A stretch of 45,819 nt of DNA from an uncultured Collinsella sp. (GTDB lineage Bacteria > Actinomycetota > Coriobacteriia > Coriobacteriales > Coriobacteriaceae), in NCBI GenBank assembly GCA_934646965.1, contig CAKUEZ010000004.1:1-45819 (forward strand), given 5' to 3'. Below, one piece after another: positions 1 to 7,905 of the stretch (position 1 is its first letter; every line of letters begins with the position of its first letter). A model generated the notes under the pieces. The model saw nothing but the letters and a program-made list of their open reading frames with translations. It ran no database searches and had not been told where the DNA came from. Position numbers and translations under genes: made by a program.

Positions 1-474
1 GACGACTACGTGCTGGGCGTCATCGTCATGGCCATGAATTCGTCTGCCTACCTGTGCGAGATCTTCCGTGCCGGTATTCAGTCGATCCCCAAAGGCCAGA
101 ACGAGGCCGCTCGCTCGCTGGGCATGAATGCCTTCCAGACGCTGCTCTATGTCATGATTCCGCAGACGTTCCGCAATGTTCTGCCTACGCTGACCAGTGA
201 GTTTATCCTGCTCTACAAGGATACGTCGCTGCTCGCGGCCGTGGGTGTGGTCGAGATCGTTATGAACGCGCGTACCATCGTGGCCACGACCGGCTCCATT
301 ACGCCGTATGTGGTTGCAGCCCTGTTCTACCTGGTCATTACCCTGCCGCTCGCTCGCTTGGTGAGCGGTCTGGAGGCAAGACTTCTGGGCACGGCCGAGA
401 CCAAGAAGAAACGTCCCACCAAGAGTGCCGGGCAGGTTGTCGCGACGCCCGCCGATCACATCGCCGGTCTGTAA
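1..474 (+). CDS. Amino acid ABC transporter permease, C-terminal part (5' end outside window)
   Basis: The frame is open from base 1, so only the last 157 residues of an inner-membrane permease are present. A permease EAA loop is visible (EAARSLGMNAFQTLL, about residue 37 of the fragment) and ends in the usual IPQ. Hydrophobic segments flank it, followed by a basic cytoplasmic tail (KKKRPTK). The gene lies 12 bp upstream of an ATPase of the GlnQ/polar amino acid type, and the two presumably form one transporter with a binding protein encoded upstream. Substrate cannot be told from this fragment. Family assignment is firm, specificity is not. Confidence 0.9.
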   Translation, partial: DDYVLGVIVMAMNSSAYLCEIFRAGIQSIPKGQNEAARSLGMNAFQTLLYVMIPQTFRNVLPTLTSEFILLYKDTSLLAAVGVVEIVMNARTIVATTGSITPYVVAALFYLVITLPLARLVSGLEARLLGTAETKKKRPTKSAGQVVATPADHIAGL

Positions 475-486
475 GGAGGTCCTATC

Positions 487-1239
<753 letters not shown>

Positions 1240-1269
1240 CTGGTTCATGCGGCTGGCATTACAGAAAAC

Positions 1270-1300
1270 GGGGCTGGATGTGAATCCAGCCCCCTTTTTT
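1270..1300 (+). terminator. Rho-independent terminator of the amino acid ABC operon
   Basis: A perfect 10-bp stem (GGGGCTGGAT / ATCCAGCCCC) with the 4-nt loop gtga is followed by six T. It lies 31 bp after the ATPase stop. Confidence 0.93.
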
Positions 1301-1359
1301 CTGTAGGGACGCAAATGTGTTTTGGTGCAGAGCCGCGTTCTGGGCGGAGTTTATTGCCG

Positions 1360-1779
1360 CTAGGCGAGCTCGGCTCCAAGGGAGCGGCAGGCCGTCTCTC
1401 CTTCATCGTCGGGCGCGTCATAGCAGATGGTGGAGTCGACCACGTTGACGCCGGCTTCGTCGGCGTCGGCCTTCCAGTTGTCCATCCACTCGCCCTCGGC
1501 CCACGAATAGGAGCCAAAGAGGACGACCTTCTTGTCGCCGAGAGTCTCCTTGACCTCGTCCCACATCGGCTGGAACTCATCGTACTCGAGCTCCTCGGAG
1601 CCCATGGCGGGGCAGCCGAAGGCGAAGGCATCATATTCGGCGGCCTTGTCGGCAGAGAAATCGGCGCAGGGGATGACTTCGGCCTCGGCGCCGGCGGACG
1701 TGGCACCTTCGGCGACGAGGTTTGCCATGGTCTCGGTGTTGCCCGTGCCGCTCCAGTAGACGACGGCGATCTTGCTCAT
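1360..1779 (-). CDS. Flavodoxin
   Basis: This 139-residue FMN electron carrier probably replaces ferredoxin in low-potential electron transfer when iron is scarce (family knowledge). The N-terminal strand leads into the FMN phosphate loop SGTGNTE (residues 10-16). Later come the FGSYSWAEGEWMDNW segment, which carries the aromatic residues expected near the isoalloxazine ring, and an acidic surface. I chose the ATG at 1779 because it is preceded by AAAGGA and gives the standard short-chain flavodoxin length. In-frame codons upstream would add a non-homologous extension. The next gene upstream on the same strand is a DUF3793 protein, a common neighbour of flavodoxins in anaerobes. Confidence 0.93.
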   Translation of the reverse strand: MSKIAVVYWSGTGNTETMANLVAEGATSAGAEAEVIPCADFSADKAAEYDAFAFGCPAMGSEELEYDEFQPMWDEVKETLGDKKVVLFGSYSWAEGEWMDNWKADADEAGVNVVDSTICYDAPDDEGETACRSLGAELA

Positions 1780-1825
1780 GTTGAGTCCTTTCGGTTGTGC
1801 GGCGCGTGGCCGCGGTTTATATGTT

Positions 1826-2530
1826 CTATCGGCTTGCCTGGGCAAGTTGCGCCAAGCTGCAGCCCTGCTGATAGACAAAGGTGAGGTATTGGGTGCAGGC
1901 GCGGTAGGCATCAAATGTCGCAAGTGCCTGCTCGACATTCGCGTAGACCTTCCAGGCCCCAAAGACCTTGTAGTTCTCGCCTCGTTGGGCGATAAACTCG
2001 TGCACGTCCTCGTAGGGATATCCCAGGAAGTAGCCTATTTCGTGCGGAAACTCGCAGGTGCAGTCGTTATCGCAGCCGGCTTGCTGGGCCATTGCGCATC
2101 GTGCTTGGCTACACGCGCATTCCGCGGCGTTATTGCTTGCAAGCGCGATGCGTGATGCCAGATGCACAAGGCATGTCGAGAGGTCGCTCGTGTTGTAGCC
2201 TTCCGAGGCAAGCGCCGTCTGGGCGCGCGGGTCCGCAAAGTAAGTAGCGAGGCTTTTGGGCCGGTATACGTACACGAGTGCCCCGCAGGGTCGCCAGACC
2301 AAAACGCTCAGGTGGATGCCGAGTGGGTCAAGTTCACGATTGCACTGGGCGATAACGTTGAGCAGGCGAGCTCGGCGTTCTGCGATGGTTTCGGTTGCAG
2401 TCGAGCCGTCCCTGTGGGCGTAGGTGCCTGGATAGGTAAAGAGCGATGCCGGCTTGATGCCCGCGAGCGTAGGGGAGCAGTTGCGCACGACTGCTGCCTG
2501 AAACGTTGGGAGGTCTATGGTTCGAGTCAT
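1826..2530 (-). CDS. DUF3793 family protein
   Basis: This is a 234-residue protein of unknown biochemical function. It matches the DUF3793 pattern as I know it: a C-terminal block HEIGYFLGYPYEDVHEFI (163-180), then FGAWKVYANVEQA (190-202), and a short tail in which the family contacts a small ligand or partner that is not established. A Cys-rich patch (ECACSQARC and CDNDCTC, about 137-159) is notable and could bind metal. It precedes the flavodoxin gene by 46 bp and is probably cotranscribed. DUF3793 genes often sit near flavodoxin or ferrous iron transport genes, which fits the divergently transcribed metal-binding protein next door. Confidence 0.82.
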   Translation of the reverse strand: MTRTIDLPTFQAAVVRNCSPTLAGIKPASLFTYPGTYAHRDGSTATETIAERRARLLNVIAQCNRELDPLGIHLSVLVWRPCGALVYVYRPKSLATYFADPRAQTALASEGYNTSDLSTCLVHLASRIALASNNAAECACSQARCAMAQQAGCDNDCTCEFPHEIGYFLGYPYEDVHEFIAQRGENYKVFGAWKVYANVEQALATFDAYRACTQYLTFVYQQGCSLAQLAQASR

Positions 2531-2554
2531 GACGTCGCTGTCCGTCCTTTCGTG

Positions 2555-2628
2555 TTAGCCTAGGAAAACTTATACACGAAAGTAAGCCATGGTCAACAAA
2601 AAAGTTTGATGAGGAAAACTAATTGACC
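2555..2628. promoter_or_regulatory. Two similar boxes in the divergent flavodoxin / metal-binding gene promoter region
   Basis: TTAGCCTAGGAAAACTTA (2555-2572) and TTTGATGAGGAAAACTAA (2605-2622) share 13 of 18 bases. They lie exactly 50 bp apart, about five helical turns. The first resembles the DtxR/IdeR iron-box consensus loosely (TTAG, TAG, AC blocks). The second lies inside a wider inverted repeat GGTCAA (2591-2596) / TTGACC (2623-2628). They are candidate operators for an iron-responsive regulator controlling both directions. This is an inference from sequence and gene content. Confidence 0.4.
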
Positions 2629-2705
2629 GAACAGACATGATTTTGAGGTAAGATGAGGACACCCCATGGGGGTATCTGGATAAGACTACTTGGAAAGGGG
2701 AGCGC

Positions 2706-3089
2706 ATGAGTGACTTGCTCAACCCTGCGAATCTCATCATGCTGGTCGTCATTGCCATCGGCATGTTTTTTGGACTGCGTCGCATTGCCGCTTCGACACA
2801 CGGGAAGAGTTGTTGCAGCGATGGCGCGAGCGGCAAGAAGGCCAAAAAGGTTGTTGTGACGGATACCGATGCGTCGCACTATCCCTATAGCGATGAGCTG
2901 CTCATCGGCGGCATGAGCTGCGACGGCTGCGCTCAGAACGTGGCAAATGCCCTCAATGCGCTGGATGGCGTGTGGGCAACGGTGACGTTTGCGGACCACA
3001 CAGCACGCGTGCGCTCTAAGCAGTCGATCGATCGGAGCGCTCTCGAGGCGGCCGTGAGGGATGCGGGCTACTACGTCATGACGCTGTAG
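2706..3089 (+). CDS. Membrane-anchored heavy-metal-associated (HMA) domain protein
   Basis: This 127-residue protein has an N-terminal membrane segment (about 8-24), a juxtamembrane double cysteine (SCC, 35-37) and a lysine-rich linker. A C-terminal HMA ferredoxin-like fold follows, with the metal-binding motif GGMSCDGC (68-75; Cys72, Cys75). The N-terminal third resembles FeoB-associated Cys-rich small membrane proteins, here fused to an HMA domain. The likely role is binding or passing a soft or transition metal at the cytoplasmic membrane face. The start ATG follows GGGGAGCGC. No P-type ATPase adjoins it, so its partner is unknown. Iron or copper are both possible. Confidence 0.8.
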   Translation: MSDLLNPANLIMLVVIAIGMFFGLRRIAASTHGKSCCSDGASGKKAKKVVVTDTDASHYPYSDELLIGGMSCDGCAQNVANALNALDGVWATVTFADHTARVRSKQSIDRSALEAAVRDAGYYVMTL

Positions 3090-3113
3090 GGCGCGCTGGC
3101 GTGGGAAGCGGCG

Positions 3114-3539
3114 CTAGGCTCTGCCGCGCAGCTCAATGTCCTGGATGTCGTCGAAGTCGATTGCGATGTCCCGGAGCTTGAGCAGCTTGAAGGCGGGGAG
3201 TACCTCGTCGAGGATGCCAGTACGGGCACGATAACCGTACGTATCGTAATAGGTGACTCGAACCAAATCGCCGCGTTTGAGACCCTCGAGCTTATGTGAA
3301 AGCTCGAGGGCTTTTTCTTCTGTCAATTCGCTCTTGGGCTCAACGGTGATCTCCTGTTTGCGTACGAGTTCGTAGTATCCCGTCAACGCGGCAAAGGGCA
3401 TAAACTGTGCGGCGCGGTTGGCGCGGACGGCACCGTTGGCAGTGAGGTTTGGGTCTGCGGCGCGGCGCCTTCCCTCGGGGTCCGCCAAGCGCTCGAAGGC
3501 GGTCGGCGGCCTCATGGGCTGCTGTTTGGGTTTAGGCAC
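3114..3539 (-). CDS. YolD-like family protein
   Basis: This 141-residue protein of the YolD family is usually encoded with Y-family translesion polymerases of the UvrX/YqjW type and is thought to modulate them. The conserved segment NRAAQFMPFAALTGYYE lies near residue 40. It is followed by a compact beta-rich C-terminal domain. I chose GTG at 3539 because GGAGG lies 5 nt before it. It overlaps the polymerase stop (3532-3534) by 8 nt, indicating translational coupling. A TTG four codons upstream lies within the ribosome binding region and is less likely. It should share the SOS promoter upstream of the polymerase gene. Confidence 0.88.
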   Translation of the reverse strand: MPKPKQQPMRPPTAFERLADPEGRRRAADPNLTANGAVRANRAAQFMPFAALTGYYELVRKQEITVEPKSELTEEKALELSHKLEGLKRGDLVRVTYYDTYGYRARTGILDEVLPAFKLLKLRDIAIDFDDIQDIELRGRA

Positions 3540-5037
3540 GGTGTCCTCCAACCTGATCGTTGCGTTCGCGTGCGGTGGCGCCGGCGGTAAAGCTCAATCC
3601 CTTGACCAGGGCGTTCTTGCCGTATTTGCCTTTAACGGCCAACACGGCGCGCGCCAGGTCGCGCTCGCGCTCATCGGCCTCGACATCGCTAAACAGGTCA
3701 ACGGTGGCGAACTCCTCGGGCATGAGGTTGCCAAAGCCAAGATTGATGCGCTTGACCGGTCGCTTGGGGTCGACCGTTTGCGCCCACAGATCATCGAAAT
3801 ACCCCATGATCTTCTTAAATGAATTGGTGCGTTCGGGCAGCTTGCGCGAGGCGTTGGAGTGTGCAAAGAGCGCGGCATAGCCACCGCGCGGCTTGCCGCC
3901 GTGCTCGCCCACAAAGATGCCGTCAATTGCCTGAGCTTCTCGCACCAAGCGCCGACGTTCGTCATCGCGTTGGACGGGCTTGGGCGCGCGGGGCGCGAGT
4001 TCGGGGCCGTCGGTCGCTGCGGGTTCGATGCCCGACGTGCTCGAGCGCAGATGCCCACACCCGTCGACGTATTGCGCCGTGCCGCTGGCGTCGAGTCGAC
4101 GTATGTCGGCGCGTTCGCTTGCATAGCCCACAAAGAGCGAGATGCTGTCGCACACCACGTGCTTGTCGATCAAGTCCAGCACGGCGGCATCGACCATCTC
4201 GCGCAAGACGGTGTAAGCCTGCTCGTAGGCATAGCCTTTCGAGAGGACCTGCCCCGTGGTGGTCGAGGTCGCTTGCGGACGATAGGCTTGGATGTCGGCG
4301 ATGGTCGTCGGCTCGCGACCAAAGGCATGGTCGATGAGATACTCGGCATTGACGCCGAGCTCGTCGTAGAGCAGGTTTTCGTCGAGCGCGGCGACCCCCA
4401 TCAGGTCATAGACGCCGTACTTCTCGAGGCGGGCCGCCACGCCGGGGCCGATGCCCCAGATGTCGGTGATGGGGCGGTGGGGCCAGATCTCCTTGCGGAA
4501 GGTTTCGTCATCGAGTACGCCGATACGGCTGGCTACGTGCTTGGCGGTGATATCGAGTGCCACCTTGGCCTGAAATAGGTTGGGGCCGATGCCGACCGTT
4601 GCCGTGATGCCGGTGCGTCCCAAGACCTCGTCGCGCAGCATGCAGGCGAATCCTTCCGCATCGGTGTGATAGAGATCCAGATAGGGCGTCACGTCGATAA
4701 AGCATTCATCGATGGAATAGACATGCACGTCCTGCGGACTGACGTATTCCAGATAGATGCCGTAGATTTGCGCCGATACCTCCATGTAGTGCTGCATGCG
4801 CGGCATGGCCTTGATGTAGTCGATGCCATCGGGAATCTCGAACAGGCGGCAGCGATTATGGATGCCGAGGTCCTTCATGGCCTGCGTGATGGCGAGGCAG
4901 ATGGTCGTGCGTCCGCGCGATTCGTCGGCAACGACCAGGTTGGTGGTGAGCGGATCGAGCCCACGGTCGACGCACTCGACGCTGGCATAAAACGTCTTGA
5001 GGTCGATGCAGATATAGGTGTGCTGACCGTGCGCCAC
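3532..5037 (-). CDS. Y-family DNA polymerase (UmuC/UvrX-like, translesion)
   Basis: This 501-residue translesion polymerase has the first catalytic block ICIDLKTFYASVEC (9-22, metal ligand Asp12) and the second SIDECFID (108-115, Asp110/Glu111). Helix-hairpin-helix residues WGIGPGVAARLEKYGV lie near 195. A little-finger region follows. A basic or low-complexity insert (about 330-365) sits before the C-terminal part with FGNLMPEEFATVDLF. Length is somewhat above the usual 410-430 because of that insert. Start is GTG after GGAGGAACCT. Two LexA-type boxes lie 15-43 bp upstream. The downstream YolD gene is overlapped. The expected role is SOS-induced bypass of damaged template. Confidence 0.93.
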   Translation of the reverse strand: MAHGQHTYICIDLKTFYASVECVDRGLDPLTTNLVVADESRGRTTICLAITQAMKDLGIHNRCRLFEIPDGIDYIKAMPRMQHYMEVSAQIYGIYLEYVSPQDVHVYSIDECFIDVTPYLDLYHTDAEGFACMLRDEVLGRTGITATVGIGPNLFQAKVALDITAKHVASRIGVLDDETFRKEIWPHRPITDIWGIGPGVAARLEKYGVYDLMGVAALDENLLYDELGVNAEYLIDHAFGREPTTIADIQAYRPQATSTTTGQVLSKGYAYEQAYTVLREMVDAAVLDLIDKHVVCDSISLFVGYASERADIRRLDASGTAQYVDGCGHLRSSTSGIEPAATDGPELAPRAPKPVQRDDERRRLVREAQAIDGIFVGEHGGKPRGGYAALFAHSNASRKLPERTNSFKKIMGYFDDLWAQTVDPKRPVKRINLGFGNLMPEEFATVDLFSDVEADERERDLARAVLAVKGKYGKNALVKGLSFTAGATARERNDQVGGHRA

Positions 5038-5051
5038 AGGTTCCTCCCATC

Positions 5052-5063
5052 AAACACATGTTC
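5052..5063. promoter_or_regulatory. Candidate LexA (SOS) box 1 of the polymerase operon
   Basis: AAAC-ACAT-GTTC matches the GAAC-N4-GTTC SOS consensus of Gram-positive bacteria at 7 of 8 fixed positions. It lies 15 bp upstream of the polymerase start. Confidence 0.65.
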
Positions 5064-5068
5064 CTATC

Positions 5069-5080
5069 GAATATCTGTTC
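5069..5080. promoter_or_regulatory. Candidate LexA (SOS) box 2 of the polymerase operon
   Basis: GAAT-ATCT-GTTC, flanked by C and G as CGAA...TTCG, matches GAAC-N4-GTTC at 7 of 8 positions. Its centre is 17 bp from that of box 1, which suggests two LexA dimers side by side. Confidence 0.7.
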
Positions 5081-5108
5081 GATAATACCCGCTCGGCCGG
5101 ACACCGTC

Positions 5109-5194
5109 AAAACCTGCCGAAAAGGGACAGGTTTATTTTGGTCGGTAAAACGCTTGACCTGCCAAAACAAACCTGTCCCTTTTCGGCAGGTTTT
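5109..5194. repeat. Long intergenic hairpin repeat, copy 1
   Basis: Two perfect 26-bp arms (5109-5134 and 5169-5194; core CTGCCGAAAAGGGACAGG) enclose a 34-bp centre that itself pairs imperfectly (TTTTGG...CCAAAA). It ends in a T-run, so it can also act as a terminator. A diverged copy lies at 17885-17964. Confidence 0.9.
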
Positions 5195-5296
5195 TAACGC
5201 AGCCCTAAAGAGTGCGAAACAGCTCGGAAAAGCTTGCTTCGTAGCATGAGCCTAACGATCGATACCACCATAAAGCACGGAAGGGTTGTGGGGATA

Positions 5297-5821
5297 ATGG
5301 TCAACTACGGGTTTGGTATGCCGACGCGCTTGGTTGCGGATGGGGACGTGGCTCGCTGGTGCGGGCGCCTGGTCGCTCACTATGGTGGCACCAAGGCGCT
5401 GGTCGTGCTGGGCGGTGATAAGCATACGCGCGATGAGCTCGTTTCGGCGGCGCTTGGCTCGCTCGATCGGGCCCTGCTCGAGCGCGTGCTCTTTCGCTGC
5501 GGCTCGGTCGGGGGCGAAGGTGGAGACGAGTTGGTCGACGAGGGTGTGGCCCTGGCGACCGATGAGGGTGTCGACTTTGTTCTGGCGATCGGCGATGCCG
5601 ATACCGCCGGCTTTGCGCGTGAACTCGCCCGTCGCATGGCCGTGCTCGATGCCGGCGAGGACGGCTTTGTTCCCTACGGGTGCATTGTCTCGGAGGGAAA
5701 GGTGCCCGAGGTCGTGGGTGCTGGCGAGGTTCCCGTTTTCGCCATTATCGCGCCCGAACTGCTGGAGGGCATCGGATCTCCTTTGCGCGAGCTGCTCGGC
5801 AGCGTATGCGCCGCAGCATAG
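5297..5821 (+). CDS. Truncated iron-alcohol-dehydrogenase-like protein (N-terminal domain only)
   Basis: This 174-residue protein clearly resembles the N-terminal nucleotide-binding half of the iron alcohol dehydrogenase encoded at 16699-17883: GRLVAHYGGTKALVVLGGD, SLDRALLERV, and DEGVDFVLAIGDAD matching DEHVDFILALGGGS. The NAD-binding GGGSxxD motif is replaced by GDADTAG, and the metal-binding C-terminal domain is absent. It cannot be a working dehydrogenase. The remaining 60 residues do not align obviously. I chose ATG 5297, where similarity begins (MVNYGFGMPTRLV). An ATG further upstream lacks support. It sits 9 bp before an SMR transporter and is probably cotranscribed. Pseudoenzyme or decaying paralogue are both possible. 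Confidence 0.7.
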   Translation: MVNYGFGMPTRLVADGDVARWCGRLVAHYGGTKALVVLGGDKHTRDELVSAALGSLDRALLERVLFRCGSVGGEGGDELVDEGVALATDEGVDFVLAIGDADTAGFARELARRMAVLDAGEDGFVPYGCIVSEGKVPEVVGAGEVPVFAIIAPELLEGIGSPLRELLGSVCAAA

Positions 5822-5830
5822 GGGGATATC

Positions 5831-6151
5831 ATGCCGTATGTGCAGCTGGCGATAGCCATCGCCTGCGAGATCGGGGCGTCGTCTGCCCTTAAGGCCACGC
5901 ATGGCTTTACCGTGCTGGCGCCCAGCGTGGCGACAATTGTGCTGTACGGTCTGAGCTTCTACCTGTTTTCGCTTGTGCTTAACGTGCTCGACCTCGCGAG
6001 CGCCTATGCTACATGGTGCGCTGCGGGTATCGTCGCCACCTCGGTCATTTCGGTGCTGGTCTTTGGAGACCACCTGAGTCCCATGATGCTCGTGGGTCTT
6101 GGCCTGTGCGTCGCGGGCGTGGTTATCGTGAACCTCGCAAGCGCATCGTAG
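5831..6151 (+). CDS. SMR family small multidrug resistance transporter
   Basis: This 106-residue protein has four hydrophobic helices and the conserved membrane-embedded glutamate (Glu13 in AIACEIGASSALKATHGF), which in EmrE-type proteins couples proton entry to cation export. The third helix carries AYATWCAAGIV, the equivalent of the conserved AYAxWxGxG region. Such proteins work as homo- or heterodimers in the cytoplasmic membrane and expel lipophilic or guanidinium-type cations. It follows the truncated dehydrogenase-like gene after GGGGGATATC (weak ribosome site) and is followed by a terminator. No second SMR gene is next to it, so a homodimer is likely. Confidence 0.92.
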   Translation: MPYVQLAIAIACEIGASSALKATHGFTVLAPSVATIVLYGLSFYLFSLVLNVLDLASAYATWCAAGIVATSVISVLVFGDHLSPMMLVGLGLCVAGVVIVNLASAS

Positions 6152-6185
6152 GTTGCTGGGCACGTGCCCATTCATGCAATTGAAG

Positions 6186-6230
6186 AACGCCGGTCGTGCG
6201 GATAGGGTTCCGCACGGCCGGCGTTTCGTT
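6186..6230 (+). terminator. Terminator after the SMR gene
   Basis: Arms of 17 nt (6186-6202 and 6209-6225, one mismatch) form a GC-rich hairpin with loop tagggt, followed by TTTCGTTTG. Confidence 0.85.
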
Positions 6231-6295
6231 TGTATTACGAGCATATTGCCAGCTTGCGACCTATGTTGCGCGGGCGTAAACGCTCCGCGTCACCC

Positions 6296-6309
6296 GTGTT
6301 TCAAAACAC
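6296..6309. promoter_or_regulatory. Palindrome GTGTTT-CA-AAACAC upstream of the P-II/pot operon
   Basis: A perfect 6+2+6 inverted repeat lies 93 bp before the P-II start in a region with AT-rich promoter-like sequence (TTAATA, CATAAT). It is a candidate operator. The regulator is unknown. A GC palindrome (GCGCGCCGGCGCGC) lies about 50 bp further on in the leader. Confidence 0.35.
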
Positions 6310-6401
6310 TCCGTTAATAAAACGGGCGATTTCGACTTGCATAATCCCCAACAACGAACGCGCGCCGGCGCGCTCACCGCCACCGAAGAGGGGAGAAAAC
6401 C

Positions 6402-6752
6402 ATGAAGGAACTGGTACTCATCATCCGTCCGGAGATGCTCGAGAGCCTGAAGGCCATTCTTGACGAGGTACATTGCGGCGGTATGACCGTATCGTCCGTT
6501 ATGGGCTGCGGCACGCAGAAGGGTGCCTCGACCGACGGCGTCAACGAGATCCGTGGCTTTAAGATCAACATCAACCTGCTGCCCAAGATCCAGGCGAGTG
6601 TGGTCGTGCGCGACCAGGATGTCGAGACCATCATCTCGGCGGTTCGCGAGCGCATGGCGGACGGCCGCGTGGGCGACGGCAAGATCTTTATCCGCGATAT
6701 TGCCGATGCCGTGCGTATCCGTACCGGCGAGCGTGGCAACGCCGCTCTGTAG
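6402..6752 (+). CDS. P-II family nitrogen regulatory protein
   Basis: This 116-residue P-II trimer subunit senses ATP/ADP and 2-oxoglutarate. It begins KELVLIIRPEMLESLKAIL and contains the T-loop region GCGTQKGASTDGVNEIRGFK (about 36-55), the B-loop DGRVGDGKIFI (about 87-97) and the C-loop signature RTGERG. The T-loop lacks the uridylylated tyrosine of enterobacterial GlnB (no Tyr in it), so control by tyrosine modification is unlikely. A good GAGGGGAG ribosome site precedes the ATG. It is 28 bp upstream of a polyamine-type ABC operon rather than an ammonium transporter, which suggests that it controls or senses for that uptake system. Confidence 0.93.
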   Translation: MKELVLIIRPEMLESLKAILDEVHCGGMTVSSVMGCGTQKGASTDGVNEIRGFKININLLPKIQASVVVRDQDVETIISAVRERMADGRVGDGKIFIRDIADAVRIRTGERGNAAL

Positions 6753-6780
6753 GTAGACGGATCGAGAGAAGGCGATTGCC

Positions 6781-7893
6781 ATGCCTGGTACCAAACCACT
6801 CGTCCAGATTAAGAACATCAACAAGTTCTACGGCGAGAACCATGTGGTCAAAGACCTGTCCATCGATGTGCAGGAGGGCGAGTTCCTGACGATTCTGGGC
6901 TCGTCCGGCTCGGGCAAATCGACGACGCTGCGCATGGTCGCCGGCTTTGAGCAGCCCACGACGGGCGAGATTCTGCTCGCCGGCACCAACGTTGCCGATA
7001 AGGAACCGTTCGAGCGTGACGTGAACACCGTGTTCCAAAGCTACGCGCTGTTTCCGCACATGACCATCTTCGACAACGTTGCCTACGGCCTCAAGATGAA
7101 GAGGGTTTCCAAGGAAGAGATTCGCGAGCGCGTGATGGAGATGCTCGACTTGGTGCAGCTCGGCGGCTTTGAGGGCCGCAAGCCCGACCAGCTGTCCGGC
7201 GGCCAAAAGCAGCGCGTTGCCATTGCCCGCGCCCTGGTCAACCGACCCAAGATCTTGCTGCTCGACGAGCCGCTGGGTGCGCTCGATCTCAAGCTGCGCA
7301 AGCAGATGCAGCTCGAGCTCAAGCGCCTCCAGCGCAAGCTCAACATCACGTTCCTCTACGTGACGCACGATCAGGAAGAGGCGCTCACCATGAGCGACCG
7401 TATCGCGATTATGCACGATGGAGTGCTGGAGCAGATTGGCACGCCCAAGGAGATCTACGAGGCGCCGGCCAGCAAGTTTGTCGCCACGTTTATTGGCGAG
7501 ACCAACCTGTTCGAAGGCATGGTCTCGGCCGATACGCCCGATGGGCTCGAGATCTCGCTCGAGTCCGGCACCATTCGCTCCGATGCCAAGGACTTTCACT
7601 TTGGCGAGCTCGTGGCCGTGTCGGTGCGTCCGGAGCGTATGCAGTTTGCGCTCGAGCCGTGCGACGGGTTCTCGCTTATGGGCACCGTCCGCGAGCAGGT
7701 GTACGTGGGCTCCATGATTAAGGCGATCGTGGTGCTGCCCGATGGCCAGGAAGTGCGCCTGGAGCGTCTGGCCGGCGACGAGCTGCCCGAGAACGGCCCG
7801 GTCTATCTGTACTGGGATCCGGCAGATGCCCGCACCATCAAGACGCTCGATCAGGTCTTTTTCTCGGCACTCGAGAATGCCGAGATGCGTTAG
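6781..7893 (+). CDS. potA: Spermidine/putrescine-type ABC transporter ATP-binding protein (PotA-like)
   Basis: This 370-residue ATPase shows Walker [10 protein letters not shown] (40-48), [12 protein letters not shown], signature LSGGQKQR, Walker [13 protein letters not shown] and switch [11 protein letters not shown]-terminal TOBE/OB regulatory extension follows (about 245-365), as in PotA and related importers. The order ATPase, two permeases, binding protein is the potABCD layout. Stop and next start are 12 bp apart. Spermidine or putrescine is the family expectation. The neighbouring amino-acid-type oxidoreductase genes leave other cationic or amine substrates possible. Confidence 0.93.
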   Translation: MPGTKPLVQIKNINKFYGENHVVKDLSIDVQEGEFLTILGSSGSGKSTTLRMVAGFEQPTTGEILLAGTNVADKEPFERDVNTVFQSYALFPHMTIFDNVAYGLKMKRVSKEEIRERVMEMLDLVQLGGFEGRKPDQLSGGQKQRVAIARALVNRPKILLLDEPLGALDLKLRKQMQLELKRLQRKLNITFLYVTHDQEEALTMSDRIAIMHDGVLEQIGTPKEIYEAPASKFVATFIGETNLFEGMVSADTPDGLEISLESGTIRSDAKDFHFGELVAVSVRPERMQFALEPCDGFSLMGTVREQVYVGSMIKAIVVLPDGQEVRLERLAGDELPENGPVYLYWDPADARTIKTLDQVFFSALENAEMR

Positions 7894-7905
7894 GGGGCGA
7901 CAGCT

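Noticed and set aside
1315..1884. Plus-strand frame over the flavodoxin gene
   Set aside because: The minus strand encodes a textbook flavodoxin. The plus frame starts just after a terminator and has no motif.
2623..2654. TTGACC ... TAAGAT before the HMA-domain gene considered as a promoter
   Set aside because: The spacer is 20 bp, longer than normal. It is kept only as part of the regulatory region.
6360..6373. GCGCGCCGGCGCGC palindrome in the P-II leader considered as a terminator or operator
   Set aside because: No T-run follows, and such GC palindromes arise easily at this base composition.
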